A stretch of 5,469 nucleotides of DNA from Rhodospirillaceae bacterium (lineage in GTDB: Bacteria > Pseudomonadota > Alphaproteobacteria > UBA9219). The stretch is from positions 1 through 5,469 of the forward strand of contig DNGD01000051.1 in the NCBI GenBank assembly GCA_003486725.1. The letters run 5' to 3'. Positions 4,757 through 5,469 of the stretch are shown one piece after another. The notes beneath the pieces are model-generated. The model did not search any database, was not told where the DNA came from, and saw only the letters and a program-made list of their open reading frames with translations. A program made the translations under genes and the position numbers. Within the stretch, counting starts at the first letter, position 1. Each line of letters begins with the position of its first letter.

Positions 4757-5469
4757 AGCATGTCCCTCGGGTCAAAATTAAAGCGAATGGTTTTCCATTG
4801 TTCAAACTGATCAGGTGGCAGTTCCAGTGGTGTGCATTTGGGATGACGAAGAGCGCGCAAGGCGGCCTCGGCAGCGGCGCGGAAATGTGAATCAGTTGCA
4901 AAGCGCGTTTGATCGACGATCTCGGCAGAACGAACTGTACGATCCTCGTTCACTTCAATCAAGACCTCAACGATGAGTTCTTCAGCATTGCGGGCACCAA
5001 TCGGCATATTCCAGCAACCGGCGATCTGACGGCGCAGCAAATCTTCCTGACTGATCGTAAGGCGATCAGCGAGTGCAGGGCCTTGATTGCTGGTCGTGCC
5101 GGTCTGCGTCGTGCCATCATTCTTTTTAGGATCAGGCCGCGCATCGGTCGGTGCCGGTGGTGTCGGCTTCAGTTTTGCCACGTTTTTCAAGACGCTGGCC
5201 AGCGGATCCACTTGCGGCTTGGGGGCTTCCTTGGGTTTTTCGGGCGGCTTGGGCTTTTTGCTCGGCTCGGGCAAAGCAGCTTCATCGGGCGCAGGCTCCG
5301 GCGCTTTTTCCACAGGCTTGGGCGGCTCGATGGGTTTAGGCGGTTCAGGTTCTTTCACTTCGGGCGCGGGGGCGGGTTTGGGCGGCGCGGTCTTGGCGGC
5401 CTCTTGCTCTTCCGTGTCACGAATGCGGGTATTGGTGATTTCGCCGATCTCGACAATGTCGACGGGAAC
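4753..5469 (-). CDS. tolA: TolA, C-terminal part (N-terminus beyond window edge)
   Basis: TolA is the inner-membrane-anchored, energised arm of the Tol-Pal system; it reaches across the periplasm to TolB and Pal and is driven by TolQ-TolR. The frame is open to the right edge, giving 238 visible residues; the GTG at 5358 is an internal Val. The visible order is: a periplasmic juxtamembrane stretch ([18 protein letters not shown]), typical just after the membrane helix of alphaproteobacterial TolA; a Pro/Lys/Glu-rich linker of about 80-90 residues with [14 protein letters not shown] runs; then a globular C-terminal domain from about LTISQEDLL onward with [12 protein letters not shown], a beta stretch [14 protein letters not shown], and [10 protein letters not shown]. 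The two Cys in that domain sit where E. coli TolA domain III has a disulfide pair. The linker resembles TonB more than the long helical E. coli TolA domain II. The TonB-like linker leaves 'TonB family protein' as an alternative, but the adjacent tolB makes TolA much more likely. The membrane helix and start are not in view. Confidence 0.94.
   Translation of the reverse strand, partial: VPVDIVEIGEITNTRIRDTEEQEAAKTAPPKPAPAPEVKEPEPPKPIEPPKPVEKAPEPAPDEAALPEPSKKPKPPEKPKEAPKPQVDPLASVLKNVAKLKPTPPAPTDARPDPKKNDGTTQTGTTSNQGPALADRLTISQEDLLRRQIAGCWNMPIGARNAEELIVEVLIEVNEDRTVRSAEIVDQTRFATDSHFRAAAEAALRALRHPKCTPLELPPDQFEQWKTIRFNFDPRDML

Noticed and set aside
3920..4810. Plus-strand 296-codon open frame opposite tolB
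   Set aside because: It is a shadow of tolB, whose family motifs and full length are unmistakable. The composition (many His, Asp, Ala, Arg) is that of antisense of a GC-rich gene.

Overview
The window looks like ordinary chromosomal DNA of an alphaproteobacterium. The evidence is the Tol-Pal gene set with a short, Pro/Lys-rich, TonB-like TolA, the acetate kinase variant reading HGLSYEY after the conserved catalytic His, and the DLARPGVALYGGNP form of alanine racemase. No species can be named from the sequence. Coding regions are moderately GC-rich. The hypothetical gene near 1.9-2.3 kb and the spacers around pal are visibly more AT-rich. I see no rRNA, tRNA, insertion sequence, CRISPR array or phage gene.

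Layout. (1) Positions 1-767, plus strand: the 3' two-thirds of an acetate kinase gene (ackA), cut by the window edge. (2) Positions 764 to about 1849/1885, minus strand: alanine racemase (alr). It converges on ackA so tightly that the two stop codons overlap. (3) Positions 1892-2323, minus strand: a probable small gene of unknown function, directly upstream of alr and in the same reading frame, separated from it by one TAA. (4) Positions 2428-2500: an intrinsic terminator and a second hairpin at the 3' end of pal. (5) Positions 2512-3000, minus strand: pal, the peptidoglycan-associated outer-membrane lipoprotein. (6) Positions 3001-3418: a 418-base spacer with a strong tolB terminator, a cluster of GANTC sites, a 9+9 bp dyad and smaller palindromes. 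(7) Positions 3419-4756, minus strand: tolB. (8) Positions 4753 to the right edge, minus strand: the 3' part of tolA, overlapping tolB by 4 bases.

How the genes work together. TolA (inner-membrane anchored, energised by TolQ-TolR, whose genes are presumably beyond the right edge), periplasmic TolB and outer-membrane Pal form the trans-envelope Tol-Pal machine, which pulls in the outer membrane during cell division. Alr supplies D-alanine for the peptidoglycan to which Pal binds. AckA belongs to acetate/acetyl-phosphate metabolism and has no evident link to the others.

The genes are housekeeping genes and I find no convincing new multi-gene system. The parts that deserve attention are the pal upstream region (GANTC cluster and long dyad, suggesting pal is controlled separately from tolAB) and the small unknown gene in frame with alr.
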